64,000 bases of DNA from Sedimentisphaerales bacterium (GCA_028282905.1 JANQGW010000009.1:1-64000), one strand, 5' to 3'. Positions 17,384 to 26,965 are shown, counted from the stretch's first letter. The notes: generated from the letters alone by a model not told the origin. Translations and numbers: made by a program.

Positions 17384-18706
17384 TTATAGGTATTCGATAT
17401 TTTGTGGGGCGAGGCGTTTGACCTGCGTTAGCTGGTTTTGGCCGAGGGTTGCTTCGATTTGGACGGTGTTGCCCTCGTATTCTTCCTGAATATCCTTGGC
17501 GACGGTTTTGAGGTAGCTTTGCAGTTTGCCGTCGGTGATGTCGGCGGTGACACGTACGCGAATGCGTCCTCCTCGGACTCTTTCGGTGACGGTTTTGGCC
17601 AGTTCGTCCAGATTCAGCCCCGTTTTTGCCGAGACACTAATCGCATCCGGAAAAACTGTCTGCACCGAATCAAAGACAGCCCGGTTAGCGATGTTGTCGG
17701 ATTTGTTCAGCAGAACCATCATCTCTTTTTGGTCGCAGCCCAGTTCCTTCAGTACCTGCTCAACACTTTTGATTTGCTCAAACGCCTCTTCACTTGACGC
17801 ATCGACCACGTGCAGCAGGAGGTCGGCGTTGACGGTTTCTTCCAGCGTGGCCTTAAACGAAGCGACCAAATGGTGGGGCAGCTTGCTCACGAATCCAACT
17901 GTATCGCTCAGCAATACCTCCACACCCGAGGCGGTTTCCCATTTTCGCGTCCGCGTATCCAGTGTGGCGAAAAGTTGATCCTCGACATACACATGCGCAT
18001 CGGTCAGTGCGTTCATCAGTGTGCTCTTGCCGGCGTTGGTATAGCCGACCAGCGAGATTTTGAAAAATTCACCCCGGCCGTCGATTTCACGCATCTTGCG
18101 TTTGTCAATCGCGGCGATGCTGCGTTTCAGTTCACTGATACGTTTGTTAACCAGTCGGCGGTCGATTTCCAACTGCTTTTCACCGGTACCACGTGTGCCA
18201 ATACCACCGACCGCACCTGCACCACCGGCGCCCGCACCGCCGGTGACGGTGTCCAAGTGGCTCCACATGCGCGTCAGCCGCGGGTAGGTGTATTCCAACT
18301 GGGCCAGTTCGACCTGGAGTTTGGCCTGATGCGTCTGGGCGCGTGTGGCGAAGATGTCCAGAATCAACTCGCTGCGGTCGAGTACCTTGACTTCAAGGAT
18401 TTTCTCTAATTCGCGAATCTGAGCCGGCGACAGGTCGTTATCGAAGATGACCACATCGCCTTCCTTGAGCTTCACCCGATCGGCCAGCATCTTTGCCTTG
18501 CCGGAGCCGATATAGGTGGCCGGGTTAATCCGATTGAGTTTCTGAATGAAGCGATCTACAATGACCGCGCCCGCACTTTCGGCCAGCGCTGTCAGTTCAC
18601 TGAGTACATCGGTTTGATTGGTATTTTTATTCTCACCTCGCAGAACGGCACCCACCAAAACGGCGCGTTCCTGCTGGACTTTTAGCTGATCTCTGACTTT
18701 TTCCAA
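17384..18706 (-). CDS. hflX: Ribosome-associated GTPase HflX
   Basis: HflX binds the 50S subunit and splits stalled ribosomes after stress. The 440-residue product has the HflX N-terminal domain, with FDNDLSPAQIRELE and DRSELILDIFATRA, a coiled-coil linker with a Gly/Ala-rich loop near residues 156-170, and the GTPase domain: G1 GYTNAGKST (221-229), G3 DTVGF, LNKSD and SAKTG. TTG 18706 is the annotated start, with a weak ribosome-binding site; no better start was found. Transcribed alone toward sppA. Confidence 0.95.
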   Translation of the reverse strand: MEKVRDQLKVQQERAVLVGAVLRGENKNTNQTDVLSELTALAESAGAVIVDRFIQKLNRINPATYIGSGKAKMLADRVKLKEGDVVIFDNDLSPAQIRELEKILEVKVLDRSELILDIFATRAQTHQAKLQVELAQLEYTYPRLTRMWSHLDTVTGGAGAGGAGAVGGIGTRGTGEKQLEIDRRLVNKRISELKRSIAAIDKRKMREIDGRGEFFKISLVGYTNAGKSTLMNALTDAHVYVEDQLFATLDTRTRKWETASGVEVLLSDTVGFVSKLPHHLVASFKATLEETVNADLLLHVVDASSEEAFEQIKSVEQVLKELGCDQKEMMVLLNKSDNIANRAVFDSVQTVFPDAISVSAKTGLNLDELAKTVTERVRGGRIRVRVTADITDGKLQSYLKTVAKDIQEEYEGNTVQIEATLGQNQLTQVKRLAPQNIEYL

Positions 18707-18891
18707 GTTGCTTTACAGCCTCCAAAACACGGTTTTTGTTTAAAAACGCATTATACTCCATTGTTCACGATTTCTCAACCCCTCATCCGGAAACCCCGTT
18801 TTGGGGTTTGATATTATGGGTTTGCGTGGTATGATATTCCATTAATACGGCAACAGAACTGGCTTAGCAGAGGCAAAACAAGGAGAAAGAA

Positions 18892-20859
18892 ATGAAGAAT
18901 TATACATTATATTATTTGATTTTGATCTTGGTGTCATCCATATCTTTTTCTGGAGTCCTGAGTGAGAAGGAGTTATTGGAGTCTAAAAAGAAGATGCTGG
19001 GGTATTATCATGGCAGGCATAATAGACAAGCGGAGAGAATCAAAGAAGACTTGATCAAAAAAGGATATCCGGATGATAAGCTTGAAATTGATCATATAAA
19101 AGCTGATGTTGCGGAAAGTTGTTCAAAAGAGCTTGAAAATCTTGAGAGGAGACGCATCCGATCATATATAATGGGGCTTAAAAGACAATATGGCATTGAA
19201 TATGATGATCTTGCGGCATTCTATCCGAAGAGACCCGATTTTGAAAAGAATTTGGATGACTATTGCAATGCAAAAGAAACAGTTGGTACGGGTACAGATG
19301 ATTTTACTCGGTACGAGAGACTGCTGAAGAAAAATCCTCATAGGGATGAGATTGTCAGGCTTGAAAAAGAGCGTCAGGAGAGAGCGAGATATAATAATGA
19401 ATATTATAATGTTTTGATAGAGATTCCTTTTAGTATGGATGAGATCAATCTTATGCAGGAACGGTTCATATCTTCTCCTGTAGATGTCAAGTCCAAACTG
19501 CTGAAATTATTTGAGCAAGAATGGTCCTTGTCTTCGGAAACATTTCTTTGGACCTATCTTGAAGATAATGTAAGTGAACCAATTCGTGTTGAAGTGTTGA
19601 AAACGCTCAAAGCCAGAGAGCAGTTAGATGTGGATAAAATTAAAAATGTTATATCAAAAGCGAGAGAGGCAAATGATACTTTGCTTGAAGAAGAAGCATT
19701 TTCTTTTTTAGCTCAAGAGAACCGTTATTTTAATAGGATGGCAGCAAGAACTTTGGCAGAGTATTTAAGCGACGCATCTCCTGAGAATGTGGGGTTAATT
19801 CTTAAATACTATGAATTTCGTTTTGATGACAATTCTGTTAAGGTTTTCTTTAAGATGTTAAATGACCCCCGATATGACAAATTTCATTATCGAATTGGTA
19901 GTATTCTGGGCGATTTAAGCGATTCGCATTCCGGTCGAATAAATGTCTGGTCACAAATGCTGGAATACCTTAATGCAGATTTGAACAAGCACGCCGCACT
20001 TGGATTTATCGAAGAACTTGACATCGAGCGAGTATCTTTTCCGGGGCAAAAGGAACAGAAAGAAGCTGTAGTGGAACAGCTAGTTCAATTGTCCGCTGTT
20101 TACAATGATGCAGAGGTTAAATCATTAGTCCAAGAGAAAATAGCTGATTTTAAGAGTCGTCAAATGCAAGCTGATGAAAAGGAATATGAGAGAGGAATAG
20201 CCTTCTTAAAGGGTTATTTGAAAATGATTGAGTTGTCTCTTTTAGATAAGCGGGTTGAATATGTTGAGGAAGCAGACAAAGCATATGATCAAGTAATTGA
20301 GCAATGCCAAACCCAATTGACAGAATTGAAAACCAAATATCCCCAAGAGGGCTTTTACGGCTCTATTGAAGAAGAATTAGCCGAACTCATAAGAATGCGC
20401 CAGTTATCTAAGTCTGAACAAGCTCGGCAAGCAGATTCTGAATTTAACCGGTTTAAAGAACAAGTTCGAAAAAAATATGATGAGCCTGTGAGGTTGATTT
20501 CTGCCGATAGTCCGGATGGGATTGGAGTCATTACTGATGGAAAAAAAATTGCGATTGAAGGTCACTGGGAAGCATGGACTGCAGATGTTCTTGAGCGTGT
20601 GGAGCATTATTTTGAAAACGGGAAACTCCATGTTAAGATTTATGTGAAGCCATATTTTAATACCAGAGGAGAATTTTATGGAAGCCCTGGTTTTTATGTG
20701 AGTTTTCCAAAAATTGATATTCCCCAAGAAGTAATTGTGGTAGGTCCCCGCCATAACAGTACATTGACTGTAAGAAGAAAAAATAAAGAGCTTTGTATTC
20801 CAAATCATGCATTGGTTGTAGAGTCAAGATTAGTACAGAATGATTCATCTTTAAAATGA
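18892..20859 (+). CDS. Secreted AT-rich protein of unknown function
   Basis: I do not recognise this 655-residue protein. AAGGAG precedes ATG 18892. A signal peptide covers about residues 1-24. Residues 30-190 are charged and helical, with long Lys/Glu-rich runs; residues 190-400 look like paired helices in the manner of HEAT repeats; 400-530 are coiled-coil-like (Glu/Gln/Lys rich); and the last 120 residues look beta-rich, with KLHVKIYVKPYFN and SPGFYVSFPKID. Base composition is clearly more AT-rich than neighbours and rare codons such as AGA and ATA are frequent, which may point to acquisition from outside. It could be a scaffold or surface protein; that is a guess. Confidence 0.68.
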   Translation: MKNYTLYYLILILVSSISFSGVLSEKELLESKKKMLGYYHGRHNRQAERIKEDLIKKGYPDDKLEIDHIKADVAESCSKELENLERRRIRSYIMGLKRQYGIEYDDLAAFYPKRPDFEKNLDDYCNAKETVGTGTDDFTRYERLLKKNPHRDEIVRLEKERQERARYNNEYYNVLIEIPFSMDEINLMQERFISSPVDVKSKLLKLFEQEWSLSSETFLWTYLEDNVSEPIRVEVLKTLKAREQLDVDKIKNVISKAREANDTLLEEEAFSFLAQENRYFNRMAARTLAEYLSDASPENVGLILKYYEFRFDDNSVKVFFKMLNDPRYDKFHYRIGSILGDLSDSHSGRINVWSQMLEYLNADLNKHAALGFIEELDIERVSFPGQKEQKEAVVEQLVQLSAVYNDAEVKSLVQEKIADFKSRQMQADEKEYERGIAFLKGYLKMIELSLLDKRVEYVEEADKAYDQVIEQCQTQLTELKTKYPQEGFYGSIEEELAELIRMRQLSKSEQARQADSEFNRFKEQVRKKYDEPVRLISADSPDGIGVITDGKKIAIEGHWEAWTADVLERVEHYFENGKLHVKIYVKPYFNTRGEFYGSPGFYVSFPKIDIPQEVIVVGPRHNSTLTVRRKNKELCIPNHALVVESRLVQNDSSLK

Positions 20860-20882
20860 ACTAAGAAAAGTAAGGAATTAGC

Positions 20883-21410
20883 ATGGATTTTTTTGAGGTA
20901 GTCAGGCAGCGGCATAGTTATCGCGGTGGGTTTACCGAGCGGGGAGTGTCGCGTGAGGATTTAGCTAAAATTGTTCAGGCGGGATTGGATGCGCCGTCGG
21001 GCAAGAATTGTCAGACGACGCGGTTTGTGATTGTTGATGAACCGGAATTGGTTGCGCAGATCGCACAAATGCACCCGGCCAACAAGGCCATGCAGCAGGC
21101 TAAAGCCTTTATCGCGTGCATCATCGACAAGCAGCCCGAGCTGGTCTACGAAGGCTATGAGTTTCAAATCGAAGACTGCGCCGCGGCGGTGGAAAACATG
21201 TTGCTGGCGACGACAGCCCTCGGTTATGCCAGCGTCTGGATCGACGGCTGGCTGCGTGTCGAAAACCGCAACACAATCATCGGTCAATTGTTGGGCGTAC
21301 CGGATGAAAAGGTCGTTCGCATCCTCCTGCCGATTGGCACCCCGGAAAAAGAACCTCGCGGTCCGAAGAAGATGGGCTTTGATGAGCGGGCGTCGTTTAA
21401 TCAATTTTGA
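20883..21410 (+). CDS. Nitroreductase family protein
   Basis: An FMN-dependent NAD(P)H oxidoreductase of the nitroreductase fold. The 175-residue product has the N-terminal flavin-binding RQRHSYRGGF, the block AGLDAPSGKNCQTTRFVIV and the C-terminal LPIGTPEKEPRGPKK. AAGGAA precedes ATG 20883. Length is within the short-chain range of the family. The electron acceptor cannot be told from sequence. It lies 23 bases after the preceding unknown gene. Confidence 0.88.
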   Translation: MDFFEVVRQRHSYRGGFTERGVSREDLAKIVQAGLDAPSGKNCQTTRFVIVDEPELVAQIAQMHPANKAMQQAKAFIACIIDKQPELVYEGYEFQIEDCAAAVENMLLATTALGYASVWIDGWLRVENRNTIIGQLLGVPDEKVVRILLPIGTPEKEPRGPKKMGFDERASFNQF

Positions 21411-21437
21411 ATGTTGATTTTTTAATTGTGAATTACG

Positions 21438-21492
21438 GAATCGCCCTCAGCGATATTGTTTAATGCTGGATTCCCGCCTTCGCGGGAATGAC
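21438..21492. repeat. Two-hairpin dispersed element, copy 3 (variant)
   Basis: A small left hairpin (atcgccctcagcgat, 21440-21454) is followed by attgtttaatgct and a right hairpin ggattcccgccttcgcgggaatgac. The right stem is longer than in the other copies (attcccg / cgggaat). It lies 28 bases before the zinc-ribbon gene. Confidence 0.75.
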
Positions 21493-21520
21493 ACAGAGAG
21501 CCAGCGAAAAAGGTCAAAAT

Positions 21521-21718
21521 ATGAGTATTCCCGATGGATTGCGGTGTCCCAAGTGCGGGTCGATGGATATTGCTGAGATTGTTTATGGTCCGGTGGAGAT
21601 GACACCGGAGTTGATGCAGAGGGTTCAACTGCGTCGGGTGCAGGTACGCAACGAGCTGAAGCCGGATAATCCGCCGGAGTATTACTGTAACTACTGTCGT
21701 TACGAATGGCGGGAGTAG
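21521..21718 (+). CDS. Small zinc-ribbon protein
   Basis: A 65-residue protein with CPKCGS (Cys 9 and 12) and CNYC (Cys 56 and 59), spaced as a two-knuckle zinc ribbon separated by a long helical insert. ATG 21521 is chosen because AAGG lies just before it; an open frame to 21488 would start inside the repeat element. Such proteins bind nucleic acid or protein partners; the partner here is unknown. Confidence 0.75.
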   Translation: MSIPDGLRCPKCGSMDIAEIVYGPVEMTPELMQRVQLRRVQVRNELKPDNPPEYYCNYCRYEWRE

Positions 21719-21754
21719 GGATTGATTAATGATGAATGATTATTGATTATTTGT

Positions 21755-21812
21755 GGAATCGGCCTTTGGCCGATGCTGTTTAAATAGATTCCTCGGCTTC
21801 GCTCGGAATGAC
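21755..21812. repeat. Two-hairpin dispersed element, copy 4
   Basis: Left stem atcggcc / ggccgat (21758-21774), spacer gctgtttaaata, right part gattcctcggcttcgctcgg, then aatgac (ending 21812). The right part is the most regular copy: gattcc pairs with ggaat around tcggcttcgctc. Confidence 0.85.
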
Positions 21813-21880
21813 AATCGAGGTTCAGAAAGAGAAACTCCTAATCTCTAATCAGTGGTAACTGATTACTGACATCTGAACAA

Positions 21881-22657
21881 ATGGATGGACTTGAAATAAC
21901 ACATTGGACACAATGGGTGGCGCTGCTGGTTGGCGGATTTCTGATTGGTGTTTCCAAGACAGGGCTGCCGGGCGTCGGTATTCTCGTGGTGCCGATGCTG
22001 GCGCTGGCGTTTGATGCTAAGTCATCAGTCGGGCTGCTGTTGCCGATTTTAATTTTCGCTGATATCTTCGCGGTGACCTATTATAGGCGCCATGGCGAAT
22101 GGAAACACCTGATGCGGCTGCTGCCGTGGGCGGTCGCCGGTATCGGTATCGGCTTTTGGGTGCTGGACATGATAGACAGCGAAAGCCTTAAGCCGCTGAT
22201 CGGCGGGATTGTGCTGGTGATGCTGGGCATTCGTTTTCGTTCACTCGTCGGCAAAGAGCCTGATGTTGACCATATCCCGCATAATCGCTGGTTTGCCGCC
22301 GCGATGGGGACCGCCGCTGGTGCGACGACGATGATGGCCAATGCGGCCGGGCCGGTGATAACGCTTTATCTCTTGAGTATGCGGTTTGACAAGAAGAAAT
22401 TTGTCGGCACTGCCGCATGGTTTTTCTTCATCGTCAACTGGATCAAGGTGCCGCTGATGGGCCGACTCGACATGATTACCGTTGCTTCACTAAAGCTCGA
22501 TTTATTTGCCTTGCCTGCGGTTGCGGCAGGGGCATTCGCCGGCATCTGGCTGCTGAAACGCATTCCGCAGCGATTCTTTAATATGCTGGCCCTGGCTCTG
22601 GCTGCTGCGGCGGCTGTCAAACTCTTGGGACTCTACTCCTTGATCTTTCAGCGATAA
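21881..22657 (+). CDS. Sulfite exporter TauE/SafE family protein (TSUP)
   Basis: TSUP proteins move sulfur-containing or organic anions across the cytoplasmic membrane. The 258-residue product has seven or eight membrane helices and the two family motifs: GGFLIGVSKTGLPGVGILVV near the start and the second GTAAGATTMMANAAGPVITL in the middle, the internal repeat of the family. The substrate cannot be told. Its 3' end overlaps the 3' end of the converging gene by ten bases. Confidence 0.85.
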   Translation: MDGLEITHWTQWVALLVGGFLIGVSKTGLPGVGILVVPMLALAFDAKSSVGLLLPILIFADIFAVTYYRRHGEWKHLMRLLPWAVAGIGIGFWVLDMIDSESLKPLIGGIVLVMLGIRFRSLVGKEPDVDHIPHNRWFAAAMGTAAGATTMMANAAGPVITLYLLSMRFDKKKFVGTAAWFFFIVNWIKVPLMGRLDMITVASLKLDLFALPAVAAGAFAGIWLLKRIPQRFFNMLALALAAAAAVKLLGLYSLIFQR

Positions 22658-23232
22658 TCGGCCGGCGATTCACAATTTTTCGATCTTTTCAAAAACGTCT
22701 TAATCAGATTGTATGTCCCAAGGCCTACCGGAATCAGATACACAACAGTCACATAAGCAAAAATGGCCCACCAAATTCCAGGATGGACTGAGAGATTGAA
22801 AATGTCCTGTCTGGTTCCACTCGCTGTCACGCTGAAAACCGCTGCTCGAATAGTAATGGCATCGAGAGCAATGGTAATCAGCAGCAAAAAGGCCCCTTTA
22901 AGAATCGCATAACCATAAAACAGCATCTTGACAAATTGTGAGGATTTCTTCGAGGCCTTATGCAGATCGACCTCCCAATAAAGACGCACATATTCATACT
23001 GTTTCTCCCATATCATCCGTAAAAGAAATAGCCAGCTAAGCCCTTTCAAACATATCTGGACACGATAATGAAACGCAACATCTTCATACCATGACAAAAG
23101 AAATCCGTTCACAAAAGACGCCAGCAGCAGCAAAAGCCCAATAAGTGCCAGCATGCACAAGCAGGAGCGTACAAAGCCCACATACTGTGACTCGTTAAAC
23201 TCGTAGATTGAATATCTTGATGGATATTTCAT
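22648..23232 (-). CDS. Hypothetical four-helix membrane protein
   Basis: I do not recognise it. The 194-residue protein has an N-terminal cytoplasmic stretch (MKYPSRYSIYEFNESQYVG) and about four membrane helices near 20-44, 60-75, 105-130 and 152-178, ending in a charged tail. Its reading frame lies antisense to the last ten bases of the TSUP gene. Codon use fits a real gene. It is followed upstream by a second small membrane protein on the same strand. Confidence 0.6.
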   Translation of the reverse strand: MKYPSRYSIYEFNESQYVGFVRSCLCMLALIGLLLLLASFVNGFLLSWYEDVAFHYRVQICLKGLSWLFLLRMIWEKQYEYVRLYWEVDLHKASKKSSQFVKMLFYGYAILKGAFLLLITIALDAITIRAAVFSVTASGTRQDIFNLSVHPGIWWAIFAYVTVVYLIPVGLGTYNLIKTFLKRSKNCESPADYR

Positions 23233-23351
23233 TTGCTTGCAGAATTAGCTTTCTCCTATTCAATGAATCTAAAAGTATTCCGTCATTCCAGACGCAGTAT
23301 TGACATCCCAAAGAATCCGGGAAACCTTATTATTGCGGCAATGACAAAATG

Positions 23352-23795
23352 CTATCGAATAGCATTATTTATCGCCCGGGCCAATTTCTCCGGTTCATCG
23401 GTGCCGATTCGGGCTTTTTTGCCGTTTTTCAGGATGATTTCAACTGATTTAAATCCAGCGATGTTGTACAGCCATCCGGAAAAGTACCAGCGAATCCCCC
23501 AACCCCAGAACCATGTATGACGGGCGGGACTAACTCTGTCGATCTCGGAGAGGGAAAATTTCTTGATAAAAGCGCCGGGGCCGAAACGAACCCGCAAAAA
23601 ACGGTCGTTAATTGTGACCGTTAGCGACGATACCAGCAAAATTGCCCACAATAGGATGACCGGAGCCAGAATATAGACGACAACAGGAGCCGGACCTGGT
23701 GAGATAAACAGTGAGCCGCATGCCACAATGCCAACCGTTAAGGCCAAATAAAACGGAATGCCCGCTTTTTGCGTATGTTGATATTTTAGCTGCAT
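23352..23795 (-). CDS. Small membrane protein with PH-like domain
   Basis: The 147-residue protein has two membrane helices (about residues 15-37 and 40-60) followed by a beta-rich domain with LTVTINDRFLRVRFG and a final helix (EKLARAINNAI). This order, two helices then a PH-like barrel, is the layout of bacterial PH-domain (bPH2/YcxB-like) membrane proteins. The function of these is unknown. It is 119 bases upstream of the four-helix gene on the same strand. Confidence 0.62.
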   Translation of the reverse strand: MQLKYQHTQKAGIPFYLALTVGIVACGSLFISPGPAPVVVYILAPVILLWAILLVSSLTVTINDRFLRVRFGPGAFIKKFSLSEIDRVSPARHTWFWGWGIRWYFSGWLYNIAGFKSVEIILKNGKKARIGTDEPEKLARAINNAIR

Positions 23796-23930
23796 TTAGG
23801 GTTTTCCTTTCACATTTCGTGAGCTTTCATCTATAATGACGCCCCAAAACGGCAACTGTTGCAGAATTTCTGCGAAAACGGTGGTTGCCGGTTGATTACT
23901 AATAGAATTCGGTCATATGGAGGACTGATT

Positions 23931-25085
23931 ATGAATAATTTTGACTACCAAAATCCCGTGCGGATCGTTTTCGGCAAGGGAGCGATTTCCCAGTTGAGCG
24001 ATCTGATTGATCCGAGTCTGAAGGTGATGATGACCTACGGCGGTGGTTCTATCAAGCGTAATGGTGTGTACGATCAGGTTACCGCGGCATTGAAAAATCA
24101 CAATGTCATCGAGTTTGGCGGAATCGAGCCGAACCCGACCTATGAAACCTGTATGCAGGCGGTTGAAGTGGCCCGATCCGAGAAGGTGGATTTCCTGTTG
24201 AGTGTCGGTGGCGGTTCCGTGCTGGATGGAACAAAGTTTATCGCTGCCGCGGCCAAATATGACGGCGAGCCGTGGGACATTCTGTCCAAAGGAGCTGCGG
24301 CGTCCGAGGCCATCCCGCTGGGTGATGTGATAACTCTGCCGGCCACAGGTTCTGAGATGAACTGTTTTTCTGTCGTCTCGCGTAAAAGCACGCAGGAAAA
24401 GCTGGCGTTTGCTTTGCCGTATGTGTACCCTGTATTTTCGATATTGGATCCCGAGACGACTTATTCACTGCCGAAAAACCAATTACGAAACGGACTGGTT
24501 GACGCGTTTGTGCATGTGATGGAACAGTATGCGACTTATGATGTTGGCAGTGCCCTGCAGGACCGACAGGCCGAGTCGATTGTCCGCACCTTGATCGAAA
24601 TCGCTCCGGACGTGCTGGGCAAACAGGACTATGCCAGCCGGGCGGACTTCATGTGGGCCGCAACCAATGCCCTCAACGGATGGATCAACTGCGGCGTGGT
24701 GCAGGATTGGGCCACGCATACGATTGGCCATGAGATTACCGCGTTTTGCGGATTGGCCCACGCTGAAACGTTGGCGATTGTGCTGCCGGCGATCTGGAAG
24801 CATCAGTTCGAGCATAAAAAGGGCAAACTGGCGCAGTTGGCACGTCGGGTCTGGCATGTAACCGCTGGTGACGAAAGCCAACAGGCCGCCACGGCCATTG
24901 ACAAAACAGTTGCCTTTTTCCATTCCGTGGGTATGCCGACCTCGCTTGAAGATTATGCTATCGGTAAAGCAGAAATTGACAAAATCGTAAGCCGGTTTGC
25001 GGAACGGAAGGCCTGTTTTGGCGAACACCAGAACATCGGCCCCGAGCAGGTCGGCGAAATATTGCGGCTTGCTTTAAAAAAATAA
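23931..25085 (+). CDS. Iron-containing alcohol dehydrogenase, YqhD/BDH type
   Basis: NADPH-dependent aldehyde reductase of the group III alcohol dehydrogenases. ATG 23931 is chosen because TGGAGG lies upstream; a longer frame begins in the spacer. Conserved features are NPVRIVFGKGAISQL, the nucleotide loop TYGGGSIKRNGVYDQV, LSVGGGSVLDGTKF, and metal ligands in GLVDAFVHVMEQY and HTIGHEITAFCGLAHAETL, matching the Asp/His/His/His iron or zinc site. The 384-residue length is normal. Such enzymes reduce small aldehydes, for example during fermentation or lipid aldehyde removal. Confidence 0.9.
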   Translation: MNNFDYQNPVRIVFGKGAISQLSDLIDPSLKVMMTYGGGSIKRNGVYDQVTAALKNHNVIEFGGIEPNPTYETCMQAVEVARSEKVDFLLSVGGGSVLDGTKFIAAAAKYDGEPWDILSKGAAASEAIPLGDVITLPATGSEMNCFSVVSRKSTQEKLAFALPYVYPVFSILDPETTYSLPKNQLRNGLVDAFVHVMEQYATYDVGSALQDRQAESIVRTLIEIAPDVLGKQDYASRADFMWAATNALNGWINCGVVQDWATHTIGHEITAFCGLAHAETLAIVLPAIWKHQFEHKKGKLAQLARRVWHVTAGDESQQAATAIDKTVAFFHSVGMPTSLEDYAIGKAEIDKIVSRFAERKACFGEHQNIGPEQVGEILRLALKK

Positions 25086-25123
25086 AACGAGAACAGACAG
25101 CATAAACTTGATCAGGAGTTGTA

Positions 25124-26095
25124 ATGACGCATTTGTATATTAAGGATATTGAAGCCGGACAGCAGTTTCAGGATACGTATATGGTCACCCAGCCGGTGTT
25201 GCGGAACACCACGCGGGGCGATCTGTATATTGCGATGTTTTTGTCGGATAAGACCGGCAAGGTCAACAGCCGGCTCTGGCAGGCGACGCAGGAGCAGTAC
25301 CAGTCGCTGCCGAGCGAGGGGTTTGTGGCGATTCGCGGGAAAAGTGAGTTGTACCAGGGTAATCTGCAAATCGTGATTAACGATATGAGAGTGGTTTCGG
25401 CCGATGAAGTCAACCTGGAAGATTACATGCCGCGAACCGAGAGGAATATCGATGAGATGTTCGCCCAGTTCAAAGACATCATGGGCACGATCAAAAACGC
25501 TGATCTGAAAAACCTGGTCCAGGCATTCTTCAATGACGGCGAATTGATGAAACAATTCAGGATTGCCCCGGCCGCGATGCAGATGCATCACAACTACCTC
25601 GGCGGCCTGCTGGAGCACACGCTCAGCATGGCAACCGTTGCCCAGGCACTGTTTCCGCTGTATCCGAAAATCCAAAGTGACCTTGTACTGGCGGCGATTT
25701 TCCTGCACGACATTGCCAAGACACAGGAACTGTCGTATAAAATCGGCTTCGGCTATACTGACCGCGGTCAACTGCTCGGCCACATTATCCAGGGTACGCA
25801 GTTGATTACGCAAAAGGCCGACGACCTGAAGGCGGACGGCACTCCGGTCAATCCCGAGATTCTCGACAGCCTGCTGCACATTATCGTCAGCCACCACGGC
25901 CAGTACGATTACGGCTCGCCCAAGCTGCCGGCCATGCCGGAGGCGTTTATGGTTAACTATATTGACAATCTCGACGCCAAAATGAACCAGACCGCCGCCC
26001 TGATCGAAAACGATCCCGGCGATTCCAACTGGACCGCCTTCCAGCGCTCGCTCGAAACCAAACTCTACCGCAACCGCGTTCTGGACAATGACTGA
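25124..26095 (+). CDS. 3'-5' exonuclease of the YhaM family (OB + HD)
   Basis: YhaM-type enzymes trim RNA or DNA from the 3' end with a metal-dependent HD domain. The product has an N-terminal OB-fold region (about residues 1-95, with RLWQATQEQY) and an HD domain from about 150, with HHNYLGGLLEHTLSM, IFLHDIAK and SHHGQYDYGSP carrying the His and Asp ligands. Length 323 residues is normal. The following NUDIX gene starts inside the last eight bases of this frame, so the two are translationally coupled. Confidence 0.9.
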   Translation: MTHLYIKDIEAGQQFQDTYMVTQPVLRNTTRGDLYIAMFLSDKTGKVNSRLWQATQEQYQSLPSEGFVAIRGKSELYQGNLQIVINDMRVVSADEVNLEDYMPRTERNIDEMFAQFKDIMGTIKNADLKNLVQAFFNDGELMKQFRIAPAAMQMHHNYLGGLLEHTLSMATVAQALFPLYPKIQSDLVLAAIFLHDIAKTQELSYKIGFGYTDRGQLLGHIIQGTQLITQKADDLKADGTPVNPEILDSLLHIIVSHHGQYDYGSPKLPAMPEAFMVNYIDNLDAKMNQTAALIENDPGDSNWTAFQRSLETKLYRNRVLDND

Positions 26096-26582
26096 TCGTC
26101 GCCGAATGGTCGTTCAGGTCAGTGTTGTCGTTCAGGACAACGACCGCGTCCTGCTCGTTCAAGAGGGCGATCCATCCGCCGGTAGACGCTGGAACTTGCC
26201 CGGCGGACACCTCGAAATGGGTGAAGCGATTCAGGATTGTGCCAAACGAGAGCTGTTCGAAGAAACGGCTCTGAAAGCTTGCTCTTTGAGGGTGCTTGGG
26301 GTTTATCCGGCCTTGCGAAGTGAGTCCGTTTATGCGATACGATTTGTTTTTTTAGCGAACGTCGAAAATCTTCACGAAGCCGCTGCCGGTGATGAAATCG
26401 CGGCGATCCGGTGGTCAACGCCGGATGAAATCAAGGAGATGCCCGATACAGCCTTGATTGCGCCGGAAGTATTTCGGCAAGTAATGCGAGATGTCGCGGG
26501 CGGAGTCAGTTATTCATCCGAGTTGATTGCCGAGCCGATGGCTGGAGATCAAAGTTGGCTGGCAGGTAAATCAGGTTGCTGA
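26088..26582 (+). CDS. NUDIX hydrolase
   Basis: NUDIX enzymes hydrolyse nucleoside diphosphates linked to another group. The 164-residue product has the NUDIX box GGHLEMGEAIQDCAKRELFE followed by ET (G-x5-E-x7-R-E-x2-E-E), with the metal-binding Glu residues present; the Gly after EET is Ala here, a common change. Substrate unknown. Start ATG 26088 overlaps the end of the exonuclease gene by eight bases, so the two are probably made together. Confidence 0.9.
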   Translation: MTDRRRMVVQVSVVVQDNDRVLLVQEGDPSAGRRWNLPGGHLEMGEAIQDCAKRELFEETALKACSLRVLGVYPALRSESVYAIRFVFLANVENLHEAAAGDEIAAIRWSTPDEIKEMPDTALIAPEVFRQVMRDVAGGVSYSSELIAEPMAGDQSWLAGKSGC

Positions 26583-26965
26583 AAAATGCAAATTCATTGC
26601 TTTTCCGACTTTGTTGAGGTGTTAGCGTGAAAATCAACTCTGGCACGCCCTGCAGAAAGCATGACCCCGAAGGGGTGGCAATACAGTCGCCGCCGGGCGT
26701 CAGCCCCCGGAAAACGGGCGACATGAAATCCCGAGTTCTGAGGGGACGGTATATCAAAAGGCTTTTCTGCAGAGCTATTCTGGCCTCCTTGATTCCTGAA
26801 TGGCGGCTTTTAGTGCCCCGGAAATCATTTAAAATACTCCTCAGATGCCAATTAAAGGCGTCAAACGGCGATTTTTAAAGATTTTCTTTCCCAACTTTGG
26901 CTCGCGTGGTAAAATAAGGCTTTGTTATGATAAGAAATATGGGGTTGTTTTCAGGGAGTATTCTG
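26583..26965. other. Intergenic region with small hairpins
   Basis: About 380 bases before the secreted-protein gene. Small GC-rich hairpins are visible: ccccgaagggg (26665-26675) and cccggaaaacggg (around 26706). An open frame of 83 codons (26627-26878) has no ribosome-binding site or coding bias and is not counted as a gene. No tRNA or riboswitch was recognised. Confidence 0.5.

Noticed and set aside
23233-23351. Degenerate copy of the dispersed element (attccgtcattcc, then aatgac)
   Set aside because: No paired arms of useful length could be drawn.
25112-25897. Long minus-strand open frame (261 codons)
   Set aside because: Antisense to the YhaM-type exonuclease gene, with no family match and no ribosome-binding site.
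26627-26878. Possible 83-residue gene
   Set aside because: No ribosome-binding site, hairpins inside, no coding bias.
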